Source: Isochrysis galbana (Eukaryota > Haptophyta > Isochrysidales > Isochrysidaceae). From it: 64,000 bases of DNA. The DNA lies in assembly GCA_018136815.1 (NCBI GenBank), contig CM030931.1, positions 11,090,612 to 11,154,611 on the forward strand, given 5' to 3'. The position numbers and the translations under genes were made by a program. Shown in pieces: positions 31,270-41,829 of this stretch. The stretch's first letter is position 1. Each line of letters opens with the position of its first letter. The notes below the pieces were generated by a model. It was given only the letters and a program-made list of their open reading frames with translations, had not been told where the DNA came from and did no database searches.

Positions 31270-34247
31270 TCAAGTGTCAAGTATTTGCAAGTCATTGGGA
31301 CGTGCAAGCGCCACGTCTTTCTCGTGTTGCTTGCGGCAGAGCTGCGCCTGAATGTTTGGCATGTCCAACATCCTGTAGCCCTTGTCTTGCATGAAGCGCG
31401 ACAGCAAATCAGGCCAAGTCTCGGACGAGCCGCCAGAGGTAGAATTGCCCCCATCCTTAGGCGTTACTGCCTCGTCAGTGCGCGTCGCCTCCAATTCCAT
31501 AGTTGCAAAGGTGTGCAGCTCTCGCCAAGCCTTACCGAAGAAAATAGCGCCGCAACCGAGCTGTGCGTTGATTTGCTCAGATGCGGACGTGCTCTGGCTT
31601 CTCTCAGCAGAAAGCATGGAGGGGCCGCTGATGCGTATACCCAGGATCTTAGCACCAGCGTATGACGCGGCATGGACGAGGTACGCATGGACCACAGGCG
31701 AAACCTCGGCGTCACCAGAGAGTAATAGAAGGACCTGCTTTCAACGGAGAGGGAAATACGTGAGATCAAGTAACACCAAAGAACGGCAACCGATTGGGAC
31801 ACATCCACGATAAAAGATGGGGCTGCGACGGCCGGCATGAAGTGGTCATGTGAATTCTAGCAATAACTTAGTACTTTGGTAACCGCAAGACGCCATTGCG
31901 TGCATTGTGGACCGGCGAAGCATTCCACTCGGCATGGCTCTTTTCAAAGCAACAGGGCGCTCGAGGGGCATGAGTTGTGTTTCACTCAGAGCTTCATAGC
32001 AAAGGTGCGAGAAGAGCCGCAGGTAACACGCCAGAAACAAGCGCCGCTTACCGAATCATCCAAGTCAGGCATCCAAGCTGTCAACGCCATGTCCACCACC
32101 TCCTTAGCCTCTATTACACGTGCAACAACCTGTTTATCCCCATCCCAAGCCCACTGTTGAGCGCGTGATAAAGCGTCGGCTGAGAAGGGGGCTGGCAGGA
32201 GAAGCCGAAGACTAGGTAACGGATGCAGCCAATGTACACCGGAAAATGAGACCCGAAGCGTATCCATACTCTCTGCCGCCGGGATGAGCATCGCTGCGAT
32301 GGTGATGGCCCGTGGTGCGTGCAAGCGGTGAAGTTCGGTTGCTGACAGAGAAGCGAGGAAGCGCGCAAGCCATGGTGGTGCGCTGGCGGGAAGGGCCGCG
32401 TGCGCCATTGGCGATGGCTTGGTCGCACGCTTCTCCTCCTGCACAACCTTCTTTGCAACCAGCGTCGTAGATCCAGATGCGCCGGCAGCGTTTTGTAGCG
32501 CTTGCAGTCTCAACAGCTCATTGGCGGCACGACTAGCAGCCGACAACGTATCTGCCATCCAGAAGAAGGCTCGAGGGCGTAGGGAGCGCACCATCTCGCT
32601 GAGCCCCTTCAGTGCTGCAGCCTGTTGACGCGCCATTCGGACAGTACTGGTTACCGTTGGCGAGACTGCCTTAGGAGAAGCGCTAGCGATGAGCGGCACG
32701 GCTGCTAGAACCTTGCGTTGTGCACTCCAGTCTACAAGAGCCGTGTTGGACATCAGGGAAGCAGCATGGCCAACAACTGCATCCTGTGCTGGTGAGTGAG
32801 CACGAAGACCTGCCATTGCGTCGGGTGGTTGCTCATGTATCATGTCGAGAGCGAGGATGCGTAGCCGAGACGCCGAGCAAGCGTCCTTCTGCAAGTTGAA
32901 AAATGGGGCAATGGCAACGCACTCTGCTAGCCAATCAGCCCTCATGCCACCACCACTTTCGCTCGTTACATCGCGGTTGGCCCGGCGACGGTGTCGCCTG
33001 CCATTTGCTATCACCAAAAGCGGCGTGAAGTGCTCCGAGCTGCGCCTCGACTGCTTCGCAAGCGCGATGTAGAGGGGGGCCATCACTCTTGCCTGTGTCT
33101 CGCCATCCACTACAACTAGGCCCACTGCCGCCTCATCCAAGGGGGCGCGCAAGTGTGGAGGGGCGGCCGTAGATTGCCACGTGAACGCCGAACCAGACGT
33201 GAGGGCGTGCCACCAGATGGCATCTCTTCTTTTGATGGTGGCAGCGCCCCCCGTCGAATACCGCGCGTACGCCAAACGATGGTCAGTATCACCCGACAAT
33301 TCGGGCTGGCCTCGCGATGTTGGCATCACGTACGAACCTATCCGCAAGTACTTGCGCAACATGTGCGAGAGGTGAAAGTCCTCGCCGGTGTCGAATGTCA
33401 GGGGTCGTTCACGAAACAGCTGACGCAACCAGCGCGTCTCTCCAAACCACATGGAGCAGAGGTAGTCAACCTCGAGAAGCCGCTCGACGTGAATGCCATA
33501 TGCTAGATCAGGCACATAGAGGCCTCCGGAGTCATTGGTCACCGCTCGGTATGAGCTGAAGAGCAGCCCTGTCTGGGGAGCGGGTAGCAGCCAGCCTATG
33601 GACCCAAGCAAGCGGCGATGTGCGTGCGGGGGGCGCAGGAGCGAGACGTGAAAGAGTGCCTCGATGTACCGGCTGCCCGGGATCATATCATCATCGATCA
33701 CATGGAAATACTTTGTCGGAGATGACATTGCCATCTGGAATCGGCCATAATACTTCAGGTTGTAGGTCGATCGCACCAGGACAAGGCGCGAGTCGTTGTA
33801 CGACGCAATTACTGCCTCAGATGCCTCGAAAAGTGGCGACGGCCCGAAGACACACACCCAGATCAAGGCGGGCGGCACAGTCTGAGCGCGCAGCGCATCA
33901 ATCTGCCGGCAGAGAGTGCGCCTGTTCCACACGTTGAGGATGGCGGTGACGGGTGCCGGTGCATGCGGGCCGTAGCGAGCGGGGTGGAAGTACGACTCCA
34001 TCTGTCTGAGCTCGTCCAACGTCGGCTGTGCTGTCCGCTCTCGCCGTCGGAATGCACGTTGCCTCTCCACCTGGCGCTTCTGCGGCATACTCTCTTGCTT
34101 GGGCAGCGGCTCCGCCTGCGTGCACGCCTCGAGGTGGACCTGTCTAGAGCCGGCCGGCTCAACCTCAAGCAACGCGACCAGTAGGAGTGCGCCCAGCATG
34201 ATGGAGTAGAGCACGTTCCGTTGCCGAGAGAAGGGAGGAGGCGCCAT
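31270..34247 (-). CDS. Type II membrane glycosyltransferase (GT2-like), two exons
   Basis: Exon 1 is 34247-32052 and exon 2 is 31734-31270, giving 886 residues. The intron starts GTAAGC and ends GAAAGCAG and is phase 0. The N-terminus is a short cytosolic tail plus an anchor at about 11-29 (NVLYSIMLGALLLVALLEV). Residues from about 100 form a nucleotide-diphospho-sugar transferase fold: VTAILNVWNRRTLCRQIDAL, NDSRLVLVRS, and FHVIDDDMIPGSRYIEA with the DxD metal site, then FDTGEDFHLSHMLRKY as the acceptor-side acidic motif. A second domain follows in the C-terminal half (LLLLSGDAEVSPVVHAYLVH in exon 2) and may be another sugar-transfer or binding domain. It is likely a Golgi enzyme for surface glycans. 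A pure GA/CT array lies just upstream. Confidence 0.75.
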
Positions 34248-34319
34248 TCATTCACGCGCCGCCCATCATCGCGACGCCGCAGACGCTGCCGCCCCGCGAG
34301 CAGAGAAAGAGACAGGGAC

Positions 34320-34324
<5 letters not shown>

Positions 34325-34404
<80 letters not shown>
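34325..34404. repeat. (GA)n microsatellite
   Basis: About 80 bp of pure GA on the plus strand (CT on the strand of the glycosyltransferase gene starting at 34247). It lies within 160 bp upstream of that gene's ATG, in the same relative place as the CT tracts of other genes. Confidence 0.9.
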
Positions 34405-34406
<2 letters not shown>

Positions 34407-34908
34407 CAACAGTAGTTAGTAGAAGCCGAGGAGAGTACCCTCGAGTGGTATAAATAGATGAGGAGTCTGAGGTGTGGAGGCAATCGTTGGGAGGATGGTT
34501 ACCAATGGTGAGGATGTGGATGGAAGGGCGGTGCGGAAAGGCACGGTGTTGTACCGCGTTCTGTGGCATCCAAGCCGTATCTATCGCGGCGATCGTCGTA
34601 GGAGAGGGGGCATTGCTCTGGTGCTGCTCTGGCATCGCACGAGAGCGAACAGGTGGCGATTGCGATGCCTGCGTCTCGCGAGCTCGCGCCAGAAGGACGG
34701 AGGCAGAGTCGTGGTGCCGGTGAGATGCCGAACGGCAGTGGTCCAGGACCACCGGCATCCACTGAGATGCCATCGCCTCCGCGATGCCCACGTAAGTGCG
34801 GCTCCGGAGTGCGCCGCGATGAGGGGTCATGGACAGGTTAGCCATCACGGCCTCTCGGCCTGGAACAATGCACGTTGGTTGGAGCGGAGGGAGGCTCGAG
34901 GAGAGGTA
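34405..34908. other. Intergenic, no recognised gene
   Basis: Open frames exist on both strands (for example on the minus strand from 34900), but none has recognisable motifs. Confidence 0.35.
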
Positions 34909-35060
34909 GAGTCCTGTAGCTTTCGTGTGTCCGGTGCCGTGCTGCCACGGGTGGACGTATTGCGTAGCTTCGATGCCGTCCAACAACGCCTTAGCGTAGT
35001 AGTGCATCTTGGGGTTCTCGACTGCCAGGAACGGCGCTTTAGCCTCCAGGCGGCGGCGGC
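34909..35060 (-). mobile_element. LINE ORF1 fragment
   Basis: It is almost identical to 21540-21690. The minus frame reads RLEAKAPFLAVENPKMHYYA then KALLDGIEATQYVHPWQHG and TGHTKATGL. It is flanked by a CGG repeat and lies 60 bp from the 3' tail of the next LINE copy. Both edges are abrupt. Confidence 0.75.
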
Positions 35061-35118
35061 GGCGGTGTTGGCGAGGCGCTCGGGGTTGGAGTGAATCCAC
35101 CTCGAGCCGGCGTTAGAG

Positions 35119-37555
35119 AAAAAAAAAACCTTTTAATATTCTCGCCTCGCTCGTGGCACTGGAAGACGCTCACGAAGCCTCGCCCTTTTTCTACCCACTC
35201 CCCCACTCCCTGCCTTGCGGCAACTCCCCTCGTGCTCTACTTAGGGGCCCGGGTCGTGCGGGGGTTTCGAGCTAGGCGGGGTGCACCTGTCCCCATCGGT
35301 AGGTTCTCTCCTTCCTCCTGTTTTGATGGGTGACCTGTCTATACAGTAGTTGTTGCCGGGCGTCTTCATATAAATGCGTACGAGCGTTCGCTCAGCGTGT
35401 CCGTGGTCATGGACGGTCGTCCATCCGAGCTGTCGGTCTGAGCGGGGTGACGCGTCGCTTCATGCGAGTCTCTCGGCTAAGCCGAGAGCTTTCGCTACGA
35501 GGCCGAATTCCTCGCTGAGGTGTAGCCTGCCTTTCTCGTCTTCGACAAATATAGGGGTGCTGAGTTCTGTCGTTTTTTTGATCTTCGGTTTTCTGCCCTG
35601 GGCGGCCTTATATGTACGCATGGAGTTGTGGGGGTCTGGTGAGGTCTTGCCTCGAACTAAGGTGGCAAACCTTATTAGAGTGGCTTCAAGGACTGGTATA
35701 TAGTGGTAGTTGTACGCCTCGAAGTCAACTCTATAAAAGTCTTTTATTATGTATTTCCATGCAATTATATAGAGCGCTTTGAGGCTGTCGGGGGTGGTCA
35801 TGCCGGGGTATGCGAAGAGTCTGTCTTTGATTTTTTGCGCACTCGATCTCTTAGGAGGAGGCGTGTGCTTTGTCAGGGCGTCTATAGTTTCGAATATCTT
35901 TTTAGTCTCGGGGCACCATGCTAGATGACGCGATCCCTCTCTGTGGTCGCGGCATAGTCTACATTTAGTCGTTAGGCTATTTGGGAATCTGTTCCTAGTG
36001 CCGATCCTCCTATGAGTAATATGCTTGAAGTGCAGGTGCTTGTCCGTGTGTTTTAGCAGCGGCATTGCATATAGTCTAGCTATATGTACCCATTCATCTT
36101 TCGTGATGTTTAGTCTCTTCTCCCATGCGGACCTCGCCGCTTGCGAGACGTTTTTTCGGGTCGTTTTCGTCGCTTCCCTGGCGATGTCGGAGACGGTAAT
36201 CGCGTCAAGAGCGACCCTTCCTTTCCGTATGGCGTACTCGTCCGCCAACGGGTATTCCATGAATCTCGGGCCTTTGTACCCGTTTTCCCATTTCGCTGGT
36301 GGATGGTAGTATTGGATGTCTCCGGCTTCCGCTATTTTCCCGGTACCGGCTGTCTCTCCTAGGTAGTCGGTGTCGGTGTGTATCCAGATATTGTTAAATT
36401 TACTGATGTATCTGTCATCCTCTGTGACTCTAACTTCACTGGGTAGTGTCATATCACCTAACTCCTGAGGCTGGGTGCCGCCAACATGCGACTCTTCTCT
36501 TTTAGTGTTTTTGGGGGGGCGTTCTTTCGCTCGCTCCAACAGCCGTGTCGCGTAGTTTACGACTTCGTCCCATGAGTCAAGAAATTCTTTTTTGTGTATC
36601 ACGCGGCCTTCGTGCGCGAAGGTTTCGGGCAGGTGCTCAACATACGCCGAGCACTCTTCCCTACTGTACGGCGTCGTGAGGGCGCCGTCTTTAAAAACGT
36701 TGTGGACCACGGTTGTGTGTAGTGATTCCCACAGGCGTGCCCACGGGGCCCGTACCGCAGGGGGGGGGGTATGTATGTTGTGCCATATCGGTTGTGAGAG
36801 CGCGCCTTCTCGCGTGAGGAAAGAGGGCTTGATGTCGAGTTCTCGGAAATTCGCAAGGGCCTCTTTCCAGAAGGTTGGAAGCGCCGGGTTCCCTCTGAGG
36901 CTGCCCGTCAACGTATTTGTGGGGACCGTTGAGAGGACCGCGCCTCTTCCTAGACCGGTCCTACAGAACCAGGCGTCGAGTCCATGTTTCCATATTGCCT
37001 TTCTCGCATTTAGGTAGTTTAGAATCCATTTGGCTTGCAGTGCTTTTACGTGAGCCGACCAATCCAGGAGCCCTAGCCCCAGCGTCCTAGTCGCGCTTTT
37101 TTTGTGCGATGTGACGTAGCACGGGTGTTTTATCCATTTACTTTGTTTGTTTGTGTATGGGCTATTCCATAGGACGGCGTCTACCGCTTTTTGTACCCGT
37201 GAGTGGAACCACTTGGGGGCGGCCAAAGTTTGCAACCAATATCTGGGCATCCCGTAAATCATGAAGTTCGCCACTGTCGTTCGTCCGAAGATCGTCATAT
37301 AGTTTGTGGCCGGCGTGAGTTTGGCGACTCTTCCGTCGATTTTATCTGCTAGTCTTGACCAAAATGGTTTGAGGGCCTCCGGCGCGCCCAGGGGGACGCC
37401 TAAAATGGTTAGATACTCTTCGTTGTTTATCCAGTTGTACTTTCGCATGTCCCATGGCGGTTTTCGCAGTCTTTGGGATCCCATTCTCAGACCTTGGAAT
37501 TTGCTTGCATTGGTCTTGCCGCCCGTCGCTTTTTCATGTAGCTCCACCGGCTGAG
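35119..37555 (-). mobile_element. 5'-truncated LINE (ORF2 C-terminal half and 3' UTR)
   Basis: The minus-strand 3' end is at 35119, where the conserved tail (GC-rich hairpin, GAGAATATTAAAAGG, T run) is found. The UTR also shares GTAGAGCACGAGGGGAGTTG with other copies. The coding part runs 37555 to 35460. The upstream boundary near 37550 is judged from where LINE-like residues begin; no target-site duplication was found. Confidence 0.7.
35460..37555 (-). pseudogene. LINE ORF2 C-terminal region (post-YADD reverse transcriptase, Zn knuckle)
   Basis: An open frame begins within reverse-transcriptase sequence just after the missing catalytic YADD block (HEKATGGKTNASKFQGLRMG, the thumb-side motif). 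It continues through the connector (IFGRTTVANFMIYGMPRYWL) to a zinc knuckle, CRLCRDHREGSRHLAWC (CX2CX8HX3C). The family C-terminus follows (KIKDRLFAYPGMTTPDSLKA, FYRVDFEAYNYHYIPVLEAT, GLAERLA). The remaining part has no stop, so the copy is young. About 50 upstream codons in the same frame (from 37715) are fused flanking sequence. Without endonuclease and catalytic residues it cannot retrotranspose on its own. Confidence 0.8.
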
Positions 37556-37972
37556 AGCGCGCACCAACGAGGCAGGCGAGAACGCGAGGACACTCCACTC
37601 GGATATAGGTAAGCCAACCGGGAGCGGGGGCGGGGAGCGGATGCCATTCCAGAGTGGAGGCGGACATTGACGAGGGTGGCGCTAGCCACCGGCGGACGAA
37701 GAGGGCGTAGGCCACCGTGACTCCAGAGGCTCTAGCCTCTTGACTCTTGAGTACGGCAGTAGTAGTCGTATGAAACGCGGCGGGTCGGCGGCGCCGGGCG
37801 CGTCCTCATCACGTCGCGAACGAATGGCGCCCGTGAGGATCCGGCGTGCCACCATCCCTGGGTCCCTGGGTCGGAGGCGACGGGTTCGAGAGAAGCGACG
37901 AGGGCACTACGCTGCGCGTCAAGCGCCGCACAGCGAGAAGGCCCCACAACAATGGACTGCGATGCAGAAGGA
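37556..37972. other. Flank between two LINE insertions
   Basis: GC-rich sequence, probably host DNA. On the minus strand an open frame (37947-37732) may continue the host ORF at 40571-40287 across the insertion, but the frames do not join cleanly. Confidence 0.3.
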
Positions 37973-37988
37973 TATAGGCACGGGGAGA

Positions 37989-40270
37989 AAAAAAAAACCT
38001 TTTAATTTTCTCGCCACGCGCGCGGCTACGGGGTTGTCTATTGTAGCCACGCCCAGATCCCTTCCTCTCCTCTCACTTCCCGCCTTGCGGCAACTCCCCT
38101 CGTGCTCTACATAGGGGCCCGGGTCGTGGGGGGGGCTGGGTCGGGCGGGGTGCATCGGCCCTCAGTGGTCTGTCCTCGCCTTCCTCCTGTGCCTCTGGGT
38201 GGCCGGTTTCTTGCTGCTGTGGTGTGGGTGTCGTGCCGTTGCTGAGGTGCCTCGTGTTCGTGAATTGTTCTTCTTCGTGGGTGGTTCTTTCAGGGAGGGT
38301 GGGGGAGGGGAGGGTGTGCCTCGACCTCAGGCGAGCCTTTCGGCGAGGCCAATCGCTTCCGCCACAAGGCCGAGGTTGTCGCTCAATCTTAGTTTACCTT
38401 TGTTGTCTTCTGTAAATACCGGGGCGCTGAGCTCCGCTGACCTTTTTATTTTAGGTTTTCTACCCTGGGCCGCCGTGCGAGTGCGCATCGGGCGACAGGT
38501 TTTCGACGGTGTTAGGCCCCTCACCAGGGTGGTGAATCTTAAGAGCGTGGATTCTAAGACCGGTATGTAGTGGTATTCATATGATTCGAACTCTATTCTG
38601 TAGAAGTCTCTTATTATGTATCTCCGGGCTATGATATAGAGGGTTTTTAGGCTGTCGGGGGTGGTCGCGTCTGGGTATGCGAATAGCCTATCCTTAGTTT
38701 TCTGCCCATGTGACCTATTCGTTTTCGGAGTGTAGTTAGCGATCCCGGGGATTTCGTGTGACAGGTTGCATCGGACCCCGCGTTTGTTACGGAGGCACAG
38801 CCCTTGCGCGAATCGCGCGCACGTCTTAGGCGGTTCTTTGCCGAGGGCCTCGCGCACCGACTTAGGGCGTGGTGCAATTTTCCACGCCTCGGTGCGCGCC
38901 TTGCGTTTGGCAGCCTCTGCGTCGCATATGCAGCGCCTGTGGGCTGGTAGCAGGTTACTCGCGACCTCCGGGCGCCAGCCTTTACAGCCCCTGATGCTTC
39001 CGTGAATCATCAGCTTGTGGTGGGAATGGAGACCCTGGGGCATCTCCAAGTTTTTGCACGCGCGCACGGCGTAGTTTACTGGGATAATCGTGTTCTCGAT
39101 GTTGAGAAGGAGCTTGCGTGGGAAGTTGCTCGTCAGGAACGACCCTTGGGTCGCTGCGACATACAGGTGCCAGCGCGTGGAGTGAGCCACTTTGGACACA
39201 AAGGTGCCCGACTCACCTTCAAGCTTCATGCGTTCACGGTTTCCTTTAAGGAACGTGAGTCCTTCTTTCTCGACCGCCTTTACAATGGCGCTGAGCGTGA
39301 TTTTGGAGGCTTGAGCGAGGCCTTCGGCCTCTACTACGAAGTGGGCTGCCACGTCTTGGAGAGCCTCGTATAGCGCCTTGCGCGACGAGGTGCCTTTGTT
39401 GTTGAGCTTGCTCTCGATGGATACGATTTTGATCTGCACCTCAACGTCCACTTGGTGGACGCGGATGGAGGTTTGAAGGCCATAGCGGGCTTGGAATTGT
39501 TGCGCACAATCTTCATTGACCGCGATGTGCCATGGGCCCCGCGAGGAGCGAGCCCAGAAGTCAGGTTCAGGGTCGACGCCCTCGAGCTCGAGTAGGAGTT
39601 CCACAATGGCCGCATAGACCGTGGTGTCATGGAGCACGAGGTCGCCCGCCTGGCTGAACGACATGTCGTAGTTGGCATCTGTGTCAGGTTGTTGATCTTC
39701 TTTTTCTGAGTCTGGGTCCTGGGGGGCGGGCCCGGGGAGGGTGGGGGTCAGTGGCATCGGGTGTTGGCGGAGGTGGAGAAGCAGGAGTGTGGGCTGCCTA
39801 GGAGGTCTTGGGTGGAGAGTGGTGGCTTGCGTGCTATCTCTGTGTGGCCAGAGGTGTATGTTGCTTCCATACGTCAGACAGATTGTCAGTATGTTGTGCC
39901 CATAAGGGCCACCCGGCTGCGGGTCGCGCCGCCGAGGCGGCGCGGCCCTTGCCAGGGTGGGAGGGGCCTCTGCCATAAGGCATGCCCAGTGGGGTGCGGC
40001 TGGTCCCTGCCTGATGCTGCTTCCCTGGGTCCTGCAGTCTGCTGCCCCCCATGTGGGGGGCCAGCATGGCTGCTGCGTGTGGTGTGGCCGGGGCCACGGG
40101 CCGTGTGGCGCGACGCGGGTCGCGCTCACCTGCTCGGCCTCTGATGGCGGACGCGGTCGCTTCGACAGCGACTGCTCCATGGGGGCTGGGGGGCCGCCCT
40201 CGGCGGGGGACCCGAAGGAGAGGAGAGGAGCGGCGGCGCGCTCCATGGCAACTGACTATAAAGTTAGTTG
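37989..40270 (-). mobile_element. Complete fused LINE derivative with 16-bp TSD
   Basis: TATAGGCACGGGGAGA is repeated exactly at 37973-37988 and 40271-40286. On the minus strand the element begins precisely with the hairpin (arms CAACTAAC / GTCAGTTG with one mismatch, loop TTTATA, 40270-40249), has an ATG 2 nt later, and ends in the conserved tail (GTGGCGAGAAAATTAAAAGG plus T run). Its 3' UTR matches the copies at 35.1 and 55.2 kb. The element is only 2.3 kb and lacks reverse transcriptase and endonuclease, yet its ends and duplication are perfect, so it was mobilised recently by another element. Confidence 0.9.
38327..40246 (-). CDS. LINE ORF1-ORF2 C-terminal fusion protein
   Basis: An uninterrupted 639-codon frame from the ATG just after the hairpin. 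Residues 1-190 are Pro-rich ORF1 (MERAAAPLLSFGSPAEGG). The middle is a folded region (WHIAVNEDCAQQFQARYG; HVQ-like dimer motifs; WHLYVAATQGSFLTSNFPR). About residues 495-520 form a CCCH-type cluster (CARFAQGLCLRNKRGVRCNL then SH), typical of RNA-binding zinc fingers. Immediately after PKTNRSHG the frame joins the extreme C-terminus of ORF2 (QKTKDRLFAYPDATTPDSLK, SYEYHYIPVLESTLL, GLAERLA). The zinc knuckle and all of reverse transcriptase are missing. It may bind RNA; whether it helps its own mobilisation is unknown. Confidence 0.7.
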   Translation of the reverse strand: MERAAAPLLSFGSPAEGGPPAPMEQSLSKRPRPPSEAEQVSATRVAPHGPWPRPHHTQQPCWPPTWGAADCRTQGSSIRQGPAAPHWACLMAEAPPTLARAAPPRRRDPQPGGPYGHNILTICLTYGSNIHLWPHRDSTQATTLHPRPPRQPTLLLLHLRQHPMPLTPTLPGPAPQDPDSEKEDQQPDTDANYDMSFSQAGDLVLHDTTVYAAIVELLLELEGVDPEPDFWARSSRGPWHIAVNEDCAQQFQARYGLQTSIRVHQVDVEVQIKIVSIESKLNNKGTSSRKALYEALQDVAAHFVVEAEGLAQASKITLSAIVKAVEKEGLTFLKGNRERMKLEGESGTFVSKVAHSTRWHLYVAATQGSFLTSNFPRKLLLNIENTIIPVNYAVRACKNLEMPQGLHSHHKLMIHGSIRGCKGWRPEVASNLLPAHRRCICDAEAAKRKARTEAWKIAPRPKSVREALGKEPPKTCARFAQGLCLRNKRGVRCNLSHEIPGIANYTPKTNRSHGQKTKDRLFAYPDATTPDSLKTLYIIARRYIIRDFYRIEFESYEYHYIPVLESTLLRFTTLVRGLTPSKTCRPMRTRTAAQGRKPKIKRSAELSAPVFTEDNKGKLRLSDNLGLVAEAIGLAERLA

Positions 40271-40286
40271 TATAGGCACGGGGAGA

Positions 40287-40571
40287 TGGCGCGATGCGCC
40301 GAAGACGAGGGTGACTCCCTCGTGGCGCCCGGGAGGAGTACCCCATCGCATCGGTCGCGTTCATGTCGCCCCCCTCCCTTTGGAAGTATGAGATGTCGTG
40401 AGGGAGCTTGCGCAGCTCCTCCGGGTGTTTGCGTTGGAGGACAAGCCGGCAGATTTCCACCATGTCGAGTCCCCTGTGCAGATCGACCCTCCCGTGCACA
40501 TCGATGAGGAAGTGCTCCTTGGCGCTCTTGCGCGGGAAGCCCGCTTGGGGATCGCTCCCGCGCTTCGTCAT
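40287..40571 (-). pseudogene. Host ORF interrupted by the LINE insertion
   Basis: An ATG at 40571 opens a frame starting MTKRGSDPQAGFPRKSAKEH and continuing FLIDVHGRVDLHRGLDMVEI then CRLVLQRKHPEELRKLPHDI. It runs into the target-site duplication at 40286. Beyond the element, the matching flank left of 37973 does not stay open for long in that frame. It is probably a broken gene, or a gene whose next exon lies further left. I do not recognise the protein. Confidence 0.35.
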
Positions 40572-40938
40572 GGCGGCGGCGGCGGCGTGTGTGTGTGTGT
40601 GTGTGGTTCGGTTGCTCTAGGGCGGTGTAGAATATTCGTCGTGCCCCCCCCCCCAATCGCCCCCGTGAGCACTTCATGCGAGCGGTGTACGAGAGGATCT
40701 GTGCGAAAGGGAACCCAAGAAGACAGACGACGAACCGTTATCCTCGCTGGAGATACCTTCCCCATAAAAAAAAGGGTTTGATCCGCGCACTCGCGTCTCG
40801 CGGAGTGACGATTGTGCTCGACGAGGTACCACACCTCCTTGATGTGCCCCTGTGGGTGCCATCGGACGTTCAGGACACTGCCGCAATCTTTTGCGATAGG
40901 GCCCACTTCGGGCTGTGCCACGTCTGTCACTGCGGCGG
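40572..40938. other. Intergenic, weak ORFs
   Basis: It contains a GTGT microsatellite (about 40587-40605) and a C run (40648-40656). Small overlapping frames on both strands (plus 40676-41002, minus 40930-40568) look partly protein-like but have no known motif. Confidence 0.3.
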
Positions 40939-41424
40939 TTATGACTTGGGAGTTTTGCGCAGTTGTAGTGCGGGGAGTCTGATTGTTCTTGGTTGTTTGT
41001 GAGTTGGTTGTTTGTGAGTTGGTTGTTTGTGAGTTGGTCGTTTGGGATTTTCATGTAACAGCTTCTGACTTGTATTCAGTTGGTCTTTCAACATTTTGCC
41101 AAACTTGTCGTCATGCACACCTTGTGAGTAGTTCAAGATGCCTTGAATTACTTCCCTTGCGTGTTCATTGACAGAAGGCGGTGCAAGACTTTGAATCTCC
41201 TCCGCTTTTTCCTTCATAAACGCAAGTTTTGTTAATGATGTAGATAGGTCATCCTTCATTGCTCTCTCCAGTTCTTCCTCTTCCTTCATGTCGTTCTCCA
41301 GTTCTTTCTTCATTCTCTTCACTTCTTCCTCTGGATCACTCATCGGACCTTTTGTTGTGGATACCCCTAACTGCATAGTACAACACAAAAAAAAGTGCGA
41401 TTGAGTAGTGGGTACCTCGGCCAT
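40939..41424 (-). CDS. Small acidic coiled-coil protein with THKQP repeats
   Basis: From the ATG at 41424 the frame has about 160 codons. The core (MSDPEEEVKRMKKELENDMK and onward to KAEEIQSLAPP) is a strongly charged heptad-like helix. The C-terminal part, NYSQGVHDDKFGKMLKDQLN, leads into four copies of a roughly 5-residue repeat (PTHKQ), encoded by a 15-bp DNA repeat at about 40985-41040. A 45-bp segment after MAE (GTACCC ... ATGCAG, with a T run before the acceptor) looks like a tiny intron and is a multiple of three, so both forms stay open. The function is unknown; it may be a scaffold or DNA-associated helix. Confidence 0.5.
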   Translation of the reverse strand: MAEVPTTQSHFFLCCTMQLGVSTTKGPMSDPEEEVKRMKKELENDMKEEEELERAMKDDLSTSLTKLAFMKEKAEEIQSLAPPSVNEHAREVIQGILNYSQGVHDDKFGKMLKDQLNTSQKLLHENPKRPTHKQPTHKQPTHKQPRTIRLPALQLRKTPKS

Positions 41425-41439
41425 AGCGTGTTCCTTCAC

Positions 41440-41800
41440 CCACTAACTTGTCTTCACCGACTAACTGCCCCTACCACGAACTTGCCTTCACCGACTAACT
41501 GCCCCTACCACGAACTTGCCTTCACCGACTAACTGCCCCTACCACGAACTTGCCTTCACCCACTAACTGCCCCTACCACTAGCTGCTCTCCCACCCGACT
41601 AACTGCCCACCTACCGACCTGACTAACTGCCCACTCGGCAACTGCTTGCCCCACTCGACTAGCTTTCACCGCGCCCACCCATCCCGCGGCCTGCCACCTC
41701 CTCGCCTGCTGGTCCGCCTCCTCCTCCTCGCCTGCTGGTCCGCCTCCTCCTCCTCGCCTGCTGGTCCGCCTCCTCGCCTGCTGGTCCGCCTCCTCGCCTG
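41440..41800. repeat. Two minisatellites upstream of the ankyrin gene
   Basis: At about 41442-41575 a 34-bp unit (ACCGACTAACTGCCCC... CACGAACTTGCCTTC) is repeated about four times and decays into CCGACTAACTGCC repeats. At about 41698-41800 a unit, CTCCTCGCCTGCTGGTCCGC, is repeated five times with small changes. The ankyrin gene starts 30 bp later. Confidence 0.85.
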
Positions 41801-41829
41801 TCACTGACTCCCCGCTACCACAATTCGCG

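Noticed and set aside
34252..35100. 282-codon minus frame reaching into the (GA)n array
   Set aside because: It joins a LINE ORF1 scrap to unrelated sequence and Ser-Leu microsatellite translation; not a gene.
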